34,857 nt of DNA from Candidatus Mediterraneibacter stercoripullorum (GTDB lineage: Bacteria > Bacillota > Clostridia > Lachnospirales > Lachnospiraceae). Numbering within the stretch: position 1 is the stretch's first letter; each line of letters begins with the position of its first letter. Shown one piece after another: positions 25,940 through 34,857 of this stretch. A model generated the notes under the pieces. That model was not told where the DNA came from and searched no databases. It worked only from the letters and a program-made list of their open reading frames with translations. A program made the translations under genes and the position numbers. Location: NCBI GenBank assembly GCA_019115765.1, contig DXCZ01000033.1:1-34857 (forward strand), written 5' to 3'.

Positions 25940-26899
25940 TTATGTGAGTTGGAGTTGATTAAGAATCGTTCCAATATCTCCATTGATACAAATTGACTTC
26001 TTTTTTATTTCATCAGGAGCAAAAGCCTCTCCGTAATTCAGACAGGCATACAATGCATCTTCCCACTCGTATACCATCCGCCAGAAGCTATACTTTACTA
26101 TCGCTGGCGTATTGAAGCCAACGGCTGCTTCTAAAAACAACACTCTCATGTTTTGATGTCTGCGGAGAAAATCAGAATATCGCTGTGCTGCCTGATGCCA
26201 TCCCACATCCTCCACAAAAGTATCATCTGCCCTGAGATTCATACTCATGGGTGCTCCGCACTTCGGGCAGTAAGGCACCAGTTCCGAAGGCACGGACATC
26301 TTCGGGGTCACGCCCTCCGGCAAAACCAGCCCGCCGCCGGCGTCAATGACATATCCCTGCGCCTCCACCATCTTTCTGATGGTTTCCTCATTATCATAAG
26401 TATCCTGATGGCATGGCCTGCTGCACTGGAACAGACCGTAATCTCCCTGGGTATAAAAGAGACGCTGCCTGTCGAATCCTGCCTTCTGAAAACAGTGATC
26501 CACATTTGTCGTCAGCACAAAATAGTCCTTCTCTCTGACCAGATCATAGAGCATCTCATATACCGGTCTGGGCGCGTTCATATATCTGTTGATGTAGATA
26601 TACCGGCTCCAGTAGGCCCAGTGTTCCTCCAGCGTATCGTATGGATAAAAGCCTCCCGAATACATATCCTGGAATCCATATTTCTTCTTAAAATCCGGGA
26701 AATACCGCTCCATCCGTTTCCCTGTATAAGTAAGACCTGCAGATGTGGAAAGCCCAGCGCCGGCACCGATCACCACCACATCGGCGCTTTTCAGCACATC
26801 CTCCAGCCGCCGGATCTTCTCCACATATGTCTCCGGCTCTCTTTTCCCCATAGTTTCCTGACCGCCTGCCTTTCTCTGTGTCAATATCTTTCTGAACAT
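25940..26899 (-). CDS. SirTM-like macro-associated sirtuin (protein ADP-ribosyltransferase class)
   Basis: This is an NAD-binding Sir2-fold protein. The start at 26899 has GGAGGG at good distance; a longer frame to 27034 lacks a ribosome site. The 319-residue protein has GAGAGLSTSAG (45-55), TTNVDHCFQKAG (130-141) and two Cys pairs for zinc (Cys159/163 and Cys211/214). At the position of the catalytic histidine of deacetylating sirtuins (ELHG) it has YTQGDYG, with Gln151. That substitution is the hallmark of SirTM sirtuins, which ADP-ribosylate lipoylated GcvH-like carrier proteins in Firmicutes and pathogens. Unlike typical SirTM loci, no macrodomain, GcvH-like or lipoate ligase gene is adjacent. 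Class assignment is good; target and function here are inference. Confidence 0.85.
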   Translation of the reverse strand: MFRKILTQRKAGGQETMGKREPETYVEKIRRLEDVLKSADVVVIGAGAGLSTSAGLTYTGKRMERYFPDFKKKYGFQDMYSGGFYPYDTLEEHWAYWSRYIYINRYMNAPRPVYEMLYDLVREKDYFVLTTNVDHCFQKAGFDRQRLFYTQGDYGLFQCSRPCHQDTYDNEETIRKMVEAQGYVIDAGGGLVLPEGVTPKMSVPSELVPYCPKCGAPMSMNLRADDTFVEDVGWHQAAQRYSDFLRRHQNMRVLFLEAAVGFNTPAIVKYSFWRMVYEWEDALYACLNYGEAFAPDEIKKKSICINGDIGTILNQLQLT

Positions 26900-27021
26900 T
26901 GCATGATCCCTCCTGAAGAATTCTTTCTCCTGTGGTTTCATTGTAGTACAGAAAATGCAGGAAAAAAAGTACGCACAATTCTGTTGCTTAGTTACCTGGA
27001 AGTAACTGTTGCCGGGAGCCG

Positions 27022-27810
27022 TCACTCTTCCCACAGTCTCTCCATGATCCCCGGAAAATCAATCTCCAGACGCCCGTCATAAATCCTGACCGGCACCCTG
27101 TCCCGGAATGTATACATCGTAATCTCAGGAGCGTCCTCCCCCTCAAACCAGTAACACATGATCTTCTCTCTCTTCCTGTCCACGATCCAGTATTCCCGTA
27201 CACCGGCGTTCATGTACTTCTGCATCTTGATTCCATAATCCCGCTTCCGGCTGGAATCCGAGACCACCTCAATGCAGAAATCCGGAGCACCGTAAATACC
27301 CTTGCGGGTAATCCTCTCACTCCTGCAGATCAGGGCGATATCCGGCTGAACCATGGTCCTGTCATCACAGTCGAGCTGCACATCCAGAGGTGCAGGCAGA
27401 ACACGGCACGGACCTTTATTTTCGCGTATAAACATCTTAATCTCAAACAGGAGCTCTGTGATCAGTTCCTGATGTGTAAATGTAGGTGCCTCCATGAAAG
27501 TCAGTACACCGTCAATGAGCTCCGCCCGGACATCTTCTGGCAGCTTTCTGTAATCTTCCACCGTATATTCGCCCTGCCTCCTGGTCAGATACGGCACCGT
27601 CGCCTCTCCGATCCCTTCGGGCTGATCCCCGCTTCCCCCATCTCCGAACAATACACTTTCAAGTGCGCGGAGGGTATCATAACGCGGGGATCTCGTCTCG
27701 CCGCTTAATATCTTATTGATCGTGCCAAGCGGTACACCGGACAGCTTCGACAGCTGCTCTGTCGTAAGCCCCAGCTCTTTCTTCCGTTCATTCAGCTTTT
27801 CATATAACAT
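27022..27810 (-). CDS. XRE helix-turn-helix fused to Uma2-family nuclease domain
   Basis: This is a two-domain protein of 262 residues. Residues 1-55 form an XRE/Cro helix-turn-helix (LNERKKELGLTTEQLSKLSG, VPLGTINKILSGETRSP). Residues 70-260 are a Uma2 (DUF820) domain of the PD-(D/E)xK nuclease fold. Core residues are visible: Glu97 in AELIDG, Asp157 in VQPDIAL, Glu181 in FCIEVVSDSSRKRDYG and Lys195. The start at 27810 has GGAGAG seven bases upstream; a longer frame to 27837 has none. Uma2 proteins are very common in Cyanobacteria and scattered in Clostridia, with no agreed function. A plausible role is a defence-like or DNA-processing protein that regulates itself; this is inference. A promoter is predicted at 27887-27915. 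Confidence 0.85.
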   Translation of the reverse strand: MLYEKLNERKKELGLTTEQLSKLSGVPLGTINKILSGETRSPRYDTLRALESVLFGDGGSGDQPEGIGEATVPYLTRRQGEYTVEDYRKLPEDVRAELIDGVLTFMEAPTFTHQELITELLFEIKMFIRENKGPCRVLPAPLDVQLDCDDRTMVQPDIALICRSERITRKGIYGAPDFCIEVVSDSSRKRDYGIKMQKYMNAGVREYWIVDRKREKIMCYWFEGEDAPEITMYTFRDRVPVRIYDGRLEIDFPGIMERLWEE

Positions 27811-27886
27811 AGGCCACTCTCCTTTTCCCGCTCTCATCCCGTCGTATTTGCCTGATGATCCTCTGATGTATTGTCTCTATGTTTTT

Positions 27887-27915
27887 ATGATACATCCGTT
27901 TTTGATAAAAATCAA
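27887..27915 (-). promoter_or_regulatory. Predicted promoter of the XRE-Uma2 gene
   Basis: On the minus strand, TTGATT (27910-27915) and TATCAT (27887-27892) are separated by 17 bp. The -35 end is part of a small inverted repeat, TTGAT-tttt-ATCAA, which might be an autoregulatory site for the XRE domain. Confidence 0.5.
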
Positions 27916-27953
27916 CCGTTTTATCCGTTTTCGGGTATTTTTGAAAGCAATAT

Positions 27954-28022
27954 GCGCCAACTTCGTATCTTCTCAGACCTGATGATACGAAGTTGGCGCT
28001 TTAAGCCTGCCCGGCGGCAGGC
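27954..28022. repeat. Two adjacent perfect hairpins
   Basis: GCGCCAACTTCGTATC (27954-27969) is exactly complementary to 27984-27999 around a 14-base loop. Right beside it, GCCTGCC/GGCAGGC (28005-28022) forms a second short hairpin. There is no strong T tail. They may be the old terminator of the alcohol-dehydrogenase remnant at 28075-28305 or a small mobile palindrome. Confidence 0.6.
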
Positions 28023-28074
28023 AATCTATCTGTTGAGTAAAGTAGTACCCTGCCGGTAAAATTATCAAGCCATT

Positions 28075-28305
28075 TCACTTTCTCCATGCCCCGTCACTCA
28101 GTAGATTTCTCATCAGCGCCTCCGTGATCTCATCCGAGACATTCTGCTCATCCGGCTCGCTGAAATAGGTCTCCATCATATGTGAGAGACTGTCGAAGGC
28201 CCCTGACACCATCTGCGTTTCCGGCACACTGAATGTGTATGAAGGATCCATGAGAGCGAAGCGGGGATTGCATTTCGGGTAATCGTATCCCGTCTTTACT
28301 TTCTC
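28075..28305 (-). pseudogene. Iron-containing alcohol dehydrogenase, internal fragment
   Basis: The open 77-codon minus-strand frame reads as an internal piece of a group III (butanol-dehydrogenase-like) iron alcohol dehydrogenase. It contains PRFALMDPSYTF, VPETQMVSGAFDSLSHMMET and a following acidic ETYFSEPDEQNVSDEI. SLSHMMETYF carries the His of the iron site. Intact members have about 380-400 residues; here both ends are missing, a TAA lies directly upstream (28306-28308) and the frame ends in an unrelated GAWRK tail. There is no ribosome site or start. It is a clear remnant of a deleted gene and explains most of the otherwise gene-free stretch 27811-28473. Confidence 0.8.
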
Positions 28306-28386
28306 TTAAGTTTTTCAGTATATACCGTCAGGTTTTTTCTCCCGTCAGAAAATTTCTTAATTCTGCCCGTTTTTCTCATTACTCTA

Positions 28387-28415
28387 TTGATTATTTGCAG
28401 CAAATCGGATATGAT
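28387..28415 (+). promoter_or_regulatory. Predicted promoter of the amino-acid ABC transporter
   Basis: TTGATT (28387-28392) and TATGAT (28410-28415) are separated by 17 bp. The leader to the ATG at 28474 is about 50 nt and carries CGAGGAGG as ribosome site. Confidence 0.6.
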
Positions 28416-28473
28416 TAATAAATATGAGTTTTAATTACATATTTACTCAGAATAACGAGGAGGATCATTCATT

Positions 28474-29355
28474 ATGAAAAAGAAATTATTAGCATTATTG
28501 CTTTCTGCATGTACAGTACTGTCACTTGCCGCATGCGGGAGCAACGACTCTGGTTCTGCCGGAGGATCTGACACTGCTGACGATGCAGGAGATGGAACTG
28601 TCCAGACTGTTACAGAAGGAAAGCTTACCGTAGCTACAAGCCCTGACTTCGCTCCTTATGAGTTCTACGCTATCGGCGAGGACGGAAGTCCTACACTGGC
28701 GGGATTTGACATGGCTCTTGCTCAGTACATCGCGGACTACATGGGACTGGAACTGGAAGTGATCACTGTTGATTTTGACGGTGTGCTCAGCGAGCTGCAG
28801 ACCAAGTCCGTTGACCTTGGAATGGCCGGACTGTCTCCGGATGAGAAACGTATGGGAATCATGGACTTCTCCGATATTTATTATGAAGGCGGACAGTCCC
28901 TTGTCACTGTAAAGGATAACGCTGACAAATACAATTCCGTCGAGGCTGTCAACAATCCGGATGTAACGGTGGGCGCTCAGACAGGTTCCATCCAGCTGGA
29001 TCTGGCAAATACAAACAGCCCGGATGCGGATATCATCTCTCTTCCGAAAGTAACTGATATTATTTCCGAGCTGCTTGCAGGTACAATGGATGCAGCTTAC
29101 ATTGAGACCGTTGTAGCAGAAAGCTATCAGAAGAACTATCCGGACCTTGAGATTGTTGCCGATGTTCCCTACGATGTAGCAGGTTCCGCCATCGGTGTAG
29201 TCAAAGACAACCCGGAACTCCTGAACGCAGTGAACGAAGCCATCGCAGCTGCTCTTGAGGACGGAAGCATGGATCAGTTTGTCGCAGAAGCAAATGAGCT
29301 GGCTTCCGGTCAGACCTACGAGGGACTTCTTGACGAAAACGGAAACGTTCAGTAG
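28474..29355 (+). CDS. Polar amino-acid ABC transporter binding lipoprotein
   Basis: This is a family-3 extracellular solute-binding protein. The 293-residue precursor has a lipoprotein signal (KKKLLALLLSACTVLSLAAC, Cys21), a short Ser/Asp/Gly-rich linker (22-48), then the SBP_bac_3 fold with KLTVATSPDFAPYEFY, GFDMALAQYIADYMGLELE, DFDGVLSELQTKSVDLGMAG and DKYNSVEAVNNPDVTVGAQTGS in segments. A strong hairpin lies between it and the permease gene, allowing much higher expression of the binding protein. Polar amino acids or cystine-like compounds are the known substrates of the family; the particular one is not evident. Confidence 0.94.
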   Translation: MKKKLLALLLSACTVLSLAACGSNDSGSAGGSDTADDAGDGTVQTVTEGKLTVATSPDFAPYEFYAIGEDGSPTLAGFDMALAQYIADYMGLELEVITVDFDGVLSELQTKSVDLGMAGLSPDEKRMGIMDFSDIYYEGGQSLVTVKDNADKYNSVEAVNNPDVTVGAQTGSIQLDLANTNSPDADIISLPKVTDIISELLAGTMDAAYIETVVAESYQKNYPDLEIVADVPYDVAGSAIGVVKDNPELLNAVNEAIAAALEDGSMDQFVAEANELASGQTYEGLLDENGNVQ

Positions 29356-29373
29356 TATAGGAAAGTATGACAG

Positions 29374-29404
29374 ACTGGGCTCCTTGCCGGGAGCCCAGTT
29401 TTCT
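29374..29404 (+). terminator. Intercistronic attenuator after the binding-protein gene
   Basis: ACTGGGCTCC (29374-29383) pairs perfectly with GGAGCCCAGT (29390-29399) and is followed by TTTTC. The 10-bp GC-rich stem would end most transcripts after the binding-protein gene, with read-through into the permease and ATPase. Confidence 0.8.
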
Positions 29405-29421
29405 GAATGAAAGGAGTAGTC

Positions 29422-30207
29422 ATGGATCATTTTATCCAGTTAGAAAATTTTCCTAAAATAGCTCCATATGCCGAGCTGTTTTGGCAGGGGACATTAGTAA
29501 CTGTCCTTCTGGCTCTCTTCACTGTTATCATCGGCTTCTGTCTCGCACTGATCCTGGCTCTGATGAGGATGTCCAATATCCGTCCGTTTCGTGCTCTTGG
29601 CCTGGACTCTGACGGTCATCCCCGTGAGCAGGGATTTCTGGCGCTGCTGAGCCGCTTTAATCCGCTGTCTTTTATTGCTACTGCCTACGTAGAGATTATC
29701 CGTTCCACCCCGGCGCTGGTACAGATCTTTATCATCTACTACGGAGTATTCAGCATCGTTGATCTTCCCAGCTTCCAGCTCTTCGGTTTCATCCGGTTTG
29801 ACCGTTTCTTCCCCGGAGTCGTTGCCCTGGGAATGAACTCCGGAGCTTATCTGTGTGAGATCATCCGTTCCGGTATCCAGTCCATCGATTCCGGACAAAC
29901 TGAGGCAGCACGTTCCCTCGGACTTTCCCAGGGACAGAACCTGAGGTATATCATCCTTCCCCAGGCCATCAAAAATATCCTCCCCGCGATCGCCAATGAA
30001 TTCGTTGTCATCATCAAGGAATCCGCGGTCACTTACACCATCGGTGTTCAGGATATCATGTCTGCGGTCAATGCGGTCCGCGGTGCATCATTTATCATTG
30101 TTGAGCCTCTTCTGGTGGCGACAGTTATATATTTCTGTCTCTGTTTCCCCACCTCCAAGGCCATCGCATATGTAGAAAGGAGAATGAGCCGTGGCGACAA
30201 GAGATAG
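29422..30207 (+). CDS. Polar amino-acid ABC transporter permease
   Basis: This is the membrane subunit of the HisM/GlnP family. The start at 29422 ([10 protein letters not shown]) is favoured because AAAGGAG lies directly before it; an ATG at 29407 sits upstream of that ribosome site. The 261-residue protein has [20 protein letters not shown] as first helix, [20 protein letters not shown], and the EAA loop [21 protein letters not shown] roughly 20-residue hydrophilic insert after the first helix (about residues 55-75) is a little longer than in many relatives. Its end overlaps the ATPase gene by 17 bp. Confidence 0.94.
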   Translation: MDHFIQLENFPKIAPYAELFWQGTLVTVLLALFTVIIGFCLALILALMRMSNIRPFRALGLDSDGHPREQGFLALLSRFNPLSFIATAYVEIIRSTPALVQIFIIYYGVFSIVDLPSFQLFGFIRFDRFFPGVVALGMNSGAYLCEIIRSGIQSIDSGQTEAARSLGLSQGQNLRYIILPQAIKNILPAIANEFVVIIKESAVTYTIGVQDIMSAVNAVRGASFIIVEPLLVATVIYFCLCFPTSKAIAYVERRMSRGDKR

Positions 30208-30967
30208 TATGATCCAGGTCACCGACCTGAAAAAGCATTATAAGGGCGGCGCTATCAAAGCGCTGGACGGTGTGACTGTAGATATCAACAAAGGCGATGT
30301 GATCGCCGTTATCGGTCCTTCCGGATCCGGGAAGTCTACTTTCCTCAGAAGCCTCAATCTTCTGGAGGAACCTACCGGCGGCTCTATTATTTTCAAAGGA
30401 ATAGATATCACCCGGAAGAAATATAAGAACGCTGAAGGAAAGACAGTAAAGCTGAACATTGACGAACTCCGTCAGAAAATGGGAATGGTGTTCCAGCATT
30501 TCAACCTGTTTCCTCACATGACGATCCTGGACAATATGACCCTGGCGCCAATGAAGGTAAAAGGCTTGTCCAAAGAAGAAGCTGAGAAAAAGGCTCTGGA
30601 TCTTCTGGACCGCGTCGGACTGAAAGATCGTGCTGACGCTTACCCGATCCAGCTCTCCGGCGGGCAGAAACAGCGTGTAGCCATCGTGCGCGCTCTGGCA
30701 ATGGAGCCGGAAGTCATGCTTTTTGACGAGCCCACCTCCGCCCTTGACCCTGAGATGGTCGGTGAAGTTCTTGATGTTATGAAGGAGCTTGCAGAAGAGG
30801 GAATGACCATGGTTGTTGTAACTCACGAGATGGGATTTGCCCGGGAGGTTGGTAACCGCCTTCTCTTTATGGCAGACGGAAGACTGCTGGAGCAGGGAGA
30901 TCCGAAGGAACTCTTTGACAATCCGCAGAATCCGCGTCTGCAGGATTTCTTATCTAAAGTCCTGTAA
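30191..30967 (+). CDS. Polar amino-acid ABC transporter ATPase (GlnQ/HisP type)
   Basis: This is the energy-coupling subunit. The 258-residue protein has Walker [10 protein letters not shown] (42-50), the Q-loop [13 protein letters not shown], signature LSGGQKQR (155-162), Walker B VMLFDEP (175-181) and the switch histidine in THEMG. The GTG at 30191 is preferred because AAAGGAG lies eight bases before it. An ATG at 30209, one base after the permease stop, is an alternative that would shorten the product by six residues. The 24-residue stretch between Walker A and the Q-loop includes a charged insert ([15 protein letters not shown]), as seen in several clostridial relatives. Confidence 0.95.
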   Translation: MATRDSMIQVTDLKKHYKGGAIKALDGVTVDINKGDVIAVIGPSGSGKSTFLRSLNLLEEPTGGSIIFKGIDITRKKYKNAEGKTVKLNIDELRQKMGMVFQHFNLFPHMTILDNMTLAPMKVKGLSKEEAEKKALDLLDRVGLKDRADAYPIQLSGGQKQRVAIVRALAMEPEVMLFDEPTSALDPEMVGEVLDVMKELAEEGMTMVVVTHEMGFAREVGNRLLFMADGRLLEQGDPKELFDNPQNPRLQDFLSKVL

Positions 30968-30981
30968 TATTGAGATATCTC

Positions 30982-31025
30982 AGATCCCGGGAACAGCTTA
31001 CAGCTTTTCCCTGGGATCTTTTATT
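30982..31025 (+). terminator. Terminator after the amino-acid ABC operon
   Basis: AGATCCCGGGAA (30982-30993) pairs with TTCCCTGGGATCT (31007-31019) with one bulged T, and is followed by TTTTATTC. It separates the ABC genes from the amidohydrolase gene, although the two may still be partly co-transcribed by read-through, as no clear promoter is seen between them. Confidence 0.75.
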
Positions 31026-31081
31026 CTATGGAAATGTCCTCCGGACTATCCAATAAGTTTATCAATAAGGAGATTTTCAAA

Positions 31082-32527
31082 ATGACAAATGAAAAAAAGA
31101 CTGCAATTAATGCCATCGAGGCAAAAAAGGACCTGATCTGTCAGGTCTCAGATCATATCTGGAGCCATCCGGAACTTTCCCTGCAGGAAGAAGATTCGGC
31201 ATCCTACTACTGCCAGATCCTCGAACAGGAAGGATTTCAGGTTGAAAGAGGAATCTGCGGTATCCCTACCGCCTTTTCCGCAAGCTATGGAAACGGCAGC
31301 CCACGGATCGGTATCCTGGCTGAGTACGACGCACTGTCCGGCCTTTCCCAGGAAGCAGGAAGCCTGGTACAGAAGGAGATCGTTCCCGGCGGATGCGGGC
31401 ACGGATGCGGACACAACCTGCTGGGCGCAGGAGCCTTCGGCGCTGCTCTCGGTGTGAAAGCCTATCTCGAAGAGACCGGACACGAGGGTACCGTCATCCT
31501 GTACGGCTGCCCCGGCGAGGAAGGCGGAGCCGCCAAAGCCTTCATGGCCAGAGAAGGTCTCTGGAAGTCTCTGGACGCCGCACTGACCTGGCACCCGGAA
31601 GATACAAATGAAGTACGCACCGGATCTTCTAACTCCTGTATCCAGATCCAGTACAAGTTCACCGGCATAGCATCCCACGCAGCCGGCGCGCCGGAGATGG
31701 GCCGGAGTGCTCTGGACGCAGTGGAGCTTATGAACATCGGCGTTCAGTTCCTCCGGGAGCACATGAGCGATAAAGCCCGCGTACACTATGCGATCACAGA
31801 CGCCGGCGGAGTCAGCCCTAACGTAGTACAGCCAAAGGCAAGCGTACTGTACATGATCCGCTCCAACCATGTAGCAGAGGCAGTACAGCTCCAGGCACGG
31901 GTAGACCGTATCGCAGACGGAGCCGCCCTGATGACTGACACCACCCTGGAACGCAAGTTTATCGACGGACTGGCCGACACAGTAAGCTGCCATACTCTGG
32001 AAAATGTCCTGTATCAGAACTTCGAAGAACTTGGTGTTCCCAGGTACACTGCAGAAGAGCTGGAATTTGCCGACAAACTGGCTGAGACCTATGATGGAAA
32101 TGATCACGTCCCCGGTTTTGGAGCCGCAAATGATCCTTCGATCCGCGAGGAGGTGATCCAGCTCCAGAAAAAGGCCGGACATGCCATGAACGATTTCCTC
32201 TGCCCCCTCTATCAGGGCGAAGCATTCTCCCCGGGATCTACGGATGTAGGCGATGTAAGCTGGCTCACCCCCACCGCTCAGATCCATGTGGCGGCATGGC
32301 CCAACGGCTGCCCAGGACACAGCTGGCAGAACGTTTCCTGCGACGGCACCTCCATCGGAAATAAAGCTGCCGTCCATGCAGCGAAGGTCATCTCAGCTTC
32401 CGCAGTTGATCTGTTCGAAGATCCGGAAATTCTGAAGAAAGCCCGGGCTGAATTTGAAAAAGCCACAGCATCCGGTTATGTATGCCCGATACCGGAAGAT
32501 GCGGTTCCCACGGTACCGGATATCTGA
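31082..32527 (+). CDS. abgB: M20-family amidohydrolase, AbgB-like
   Basis: This is a zinc peptidase-fold amidohydrolase related to AbgB, a subunit of p-aminobenzoyl-glutamate hydrolase. The start at 31082 has AAGGAG at good spacing; the longer frame to 31028 begins in the terminator region. The 481-residue length equals that of E. coli AbgB. Motifs are AEYDALSGLSQEAG, the metal-site GCGHGCGHNLLG, YGCPGEEGGAAKAFM, SHAAGAPEMGRSALDAVELM and STDVGDVSW. Directly downstream of an amino-acid ABC importer, it may cleave an imported amide-linked amino acid or dipeptide. No AbgA or AbgT partner is nearby, so folate-catabolite cleavage is only one option. It converges with the GH51 gene: the stops are five bases apart and no terminator is visible between them. 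Confidence 0.88.
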   Translation: MTNEKKTAINAIEAKKDLICQVSDHIWSHPELSLQEEDSASYYCQILEQEGFQVERGICGIPTAFSASYGNGSPRIGILAEYDALSGLSQEAGSLVQKEIVPGGCGHGCGHNLLGAGAFGAALGVKAYLEETGHEGTVILYGCPGEEGGAAKAFMAREGLWKSLDAALTWHPEDTNEVRTGSSNSCIQIQYKFTGIASHAAGAPEMGRSALDAVELMNIGVQFLREHMSDKARVHYAITDAGGVSPNVVQPKASVLYMIRSNHVAEAVQLQARVDRIADGAALMTDTTLERKFIDGLADTVSCHTLENVLYQNFEELGVPRYTAEELEFADKLAETYDGNDHVPGFGAANDPSIREEVIQLQKKAGHAMNDFLCPLYQGEAFSPGSTDVGDVSWLTPTAQIHVAAWPNGCPGHSWQNVSCDGTSIGNKAAVHAAKVISASAVDLFEDPEILKKARAEFEKATASGYVCPIPEDAVPTVPDI

Positions 32528-32532
32528 TCCTT

Positions 32533-34348
<1,816 letters not shown>

Positions 34349-34447
34349 CTACCCCGGTGCAAGCACTCAAGCACTGTGCTCGGCTCCTACGTCGCCGCTC
34401 ACAGCACTTGCCTTTCGCTCTTGCTCCCGCAAGCGCGAAAGCGGGGT
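34349..34447. repeat. Structured right end of the IS200/IS605 element
   Basis: An outer ACCCCG (34349-34354) pairs with CGGGGT (34442-34447). Inside are two hairpins. CTTTCGC-t-CTTGC pairs with GCAAG-c-GCGAAAG (34412-34441). A longer stem joins CAAGCACTGTG-like and CACAGCACTTG sequences through T-G wobbles. Such subterminal structures are recognised by Y1 transposases. Confidence 0.65.
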
Positions 34448-34471
34448 ATGCGAATTTGTTTGTCTCTGCTT

Positions 34472-34857
34472 TTACATATAATCGAATAGGCTCATTTGCC
34501 CATCCAGTCCTGTATTTCGGAATAATTTCTTATACTCATTCCCTTGATTCTTTACATAATTTGCTATCACATCTTCATTCCCATGCTCACTTACCGTTGC
34601 TACATAGTATCCGGATGACCAAAAATTTCCTCCCCATAATTTTTTCTTCACTTCGGGACATCTTGCAAATATTTCTCGTGCAGTAATACTTTTTACGATC
34701 TTCACTATTTGCATTGGACTATAGCTTGGTACTGACTGGATTAGAAAATGCACATGATCTTTATCCGTTCCTATTTCCAGAAAATAAAGTTCATATCTTT
34801 TACTTATTTCTATACATATTTCTTTGATTACTTCTTCTACTTCATTGTCTACTACTA
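34472..34857 (-). CDS. tnpA: IS200/IS605 TnpA (Y1 HUH transposase), 5' end beyond window
   Basis: This is a transposase that cuts single-stranded DNA with one tyrosine. The visible 128 codons run in a single frame from the window edge (VVDNEVEEVIKEI...) through YELYFLEIGTDKDHVHFLIQ, which contains the HUH metal motif as His-Val-His, to AREIFARCPEVKKKLWGG, FWSSGYYVATV and the catalytic Tyr in NYVKNQG, ending GLDGQMSLFDYM. Full family members have about 130-155 residues, so about 10-25 residues lie past the edge. There is no sign of a TnpB gene in the window, so it is an IS200-like single-gene form or TnpB lies outside. Confidence 0.9.
   Translation of the reverse strand, partial: VVDNEVEEVIKEICIEISKRYELYFLEIGTDKDHVHFLIQSVPSYSPMQIVKIVKSITAREIFARCPEVKKKLWGGNFWSSGYYVATVSEHGNEDVIANYVKNQGNEYKKLFRNTGLDGQMSLFDYM

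Larger units (their letters stand above)
34349..34857 (-). mobile_element. IS200/IS605-family insertion sequence, right part
   Basis: The element comprises the tnpA gene (running off the window edge) and its downstream end, which folds into imperfect hairpins rather than terminal inverted repeats, as expected for this single-strand transposing family. The right boundary is placed near 34341-34349, where nitrilase-like coding sequence begins. The left end and the target site are outside the window. Confidence 0.75.

Noticed and set aside
25780..25983. 67-codon minus-strand frame after the sirtuin gene
   Set aside because: It overlaps the sirtuin end by 44 bp, lacks a ribosome site and has no recognisable similarity. 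It runs up to the terminator at 25746-25779. It could be a degenerate remnant but cannot be supported as a gene.

Overview
The window looks like about 35 kb of chromosome from a gut-type Clostridia, most likely a Lachnospiraceae member. This rests on roughly 50% GC, strong AGGAGG ribosome sites, LplB/LplC-type sugar ABC permeases, a SirTM-class sirtuin, an XRE-Uma2 fusion, and an IS200/IS605 transposase. No rRNA, tRNA or CRISPR array was seen.

Layout. At the left are a DAHP synthase (aroF, +), a truncated HxlR regulator (+) and the branched-chain amino-acid exporter pair azlC-azlD (-). A 134-bp palindromic element lies in the azlC leader. From 16.6 kb down to 3.2 kb runs a nine-gene minus-strand operon: lacI regulator, two ABC permeases, a lipoprotein binding protein, GH130, GH38, GH3, GH125 and GH29. 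A second minus-strand operon (22.7 to 16.8 kb) encodes a ROK kinase, a GntR/UTRA regulator, an unusual two-domain mannose-6-phosphate isomerase and a second, divergent GH38-like protein. Facing away from it (+) is a GH3 enzyme with a PA14 insert. The right third holds a SirTM-like sirtuin, an XRE-Uma2 fusion, an iron-alcohol-dehydrogenase remnant, a polar amino-acid ABC transporter (binding protein, permease, ATPase), an AbgB-like M20 amidohydrolase, a GH51 arabinofuranosidase, a nitrilase-family remnant, and an IS200-type transposase that runs off the end.

How it works together (inference from families). The two central operons fit import and intracellular dismantling of mannose-rich N-glycan oligosaccharides. 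The binding protein and permeases import the glycan, probably powered by a shared ATPase encoded elsewhere. GH38 and GH125 would remove alpha-mannose, GH29 would remove fucose, and GH130 would phosphorolyse the beta-mannosyl-GlcNAc core to mannose-1-phosphate. The ROK kinase and ManA would feed mannose through mannose-6-phosphate to fructose-6-phosphate. None of the glycosidases has a visible signal peptide. No endo-beta-GlcNAcase, phosphomannomutase or ABC ATPase for sugar is present in the window.

Regulation visible in the sequence. Two near-identical 18-bp palindromes (AAATGTTWCTTAACATTT) sit 153 bp apart in the lacI upstream region. One lies just after the predicted -10 box. They are the best candidates for LacI-family operators acting by repression and looping. 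Further promoters and operator-like repeats are annotated ahead of the ROK operon and the GH3-PA14 gene.
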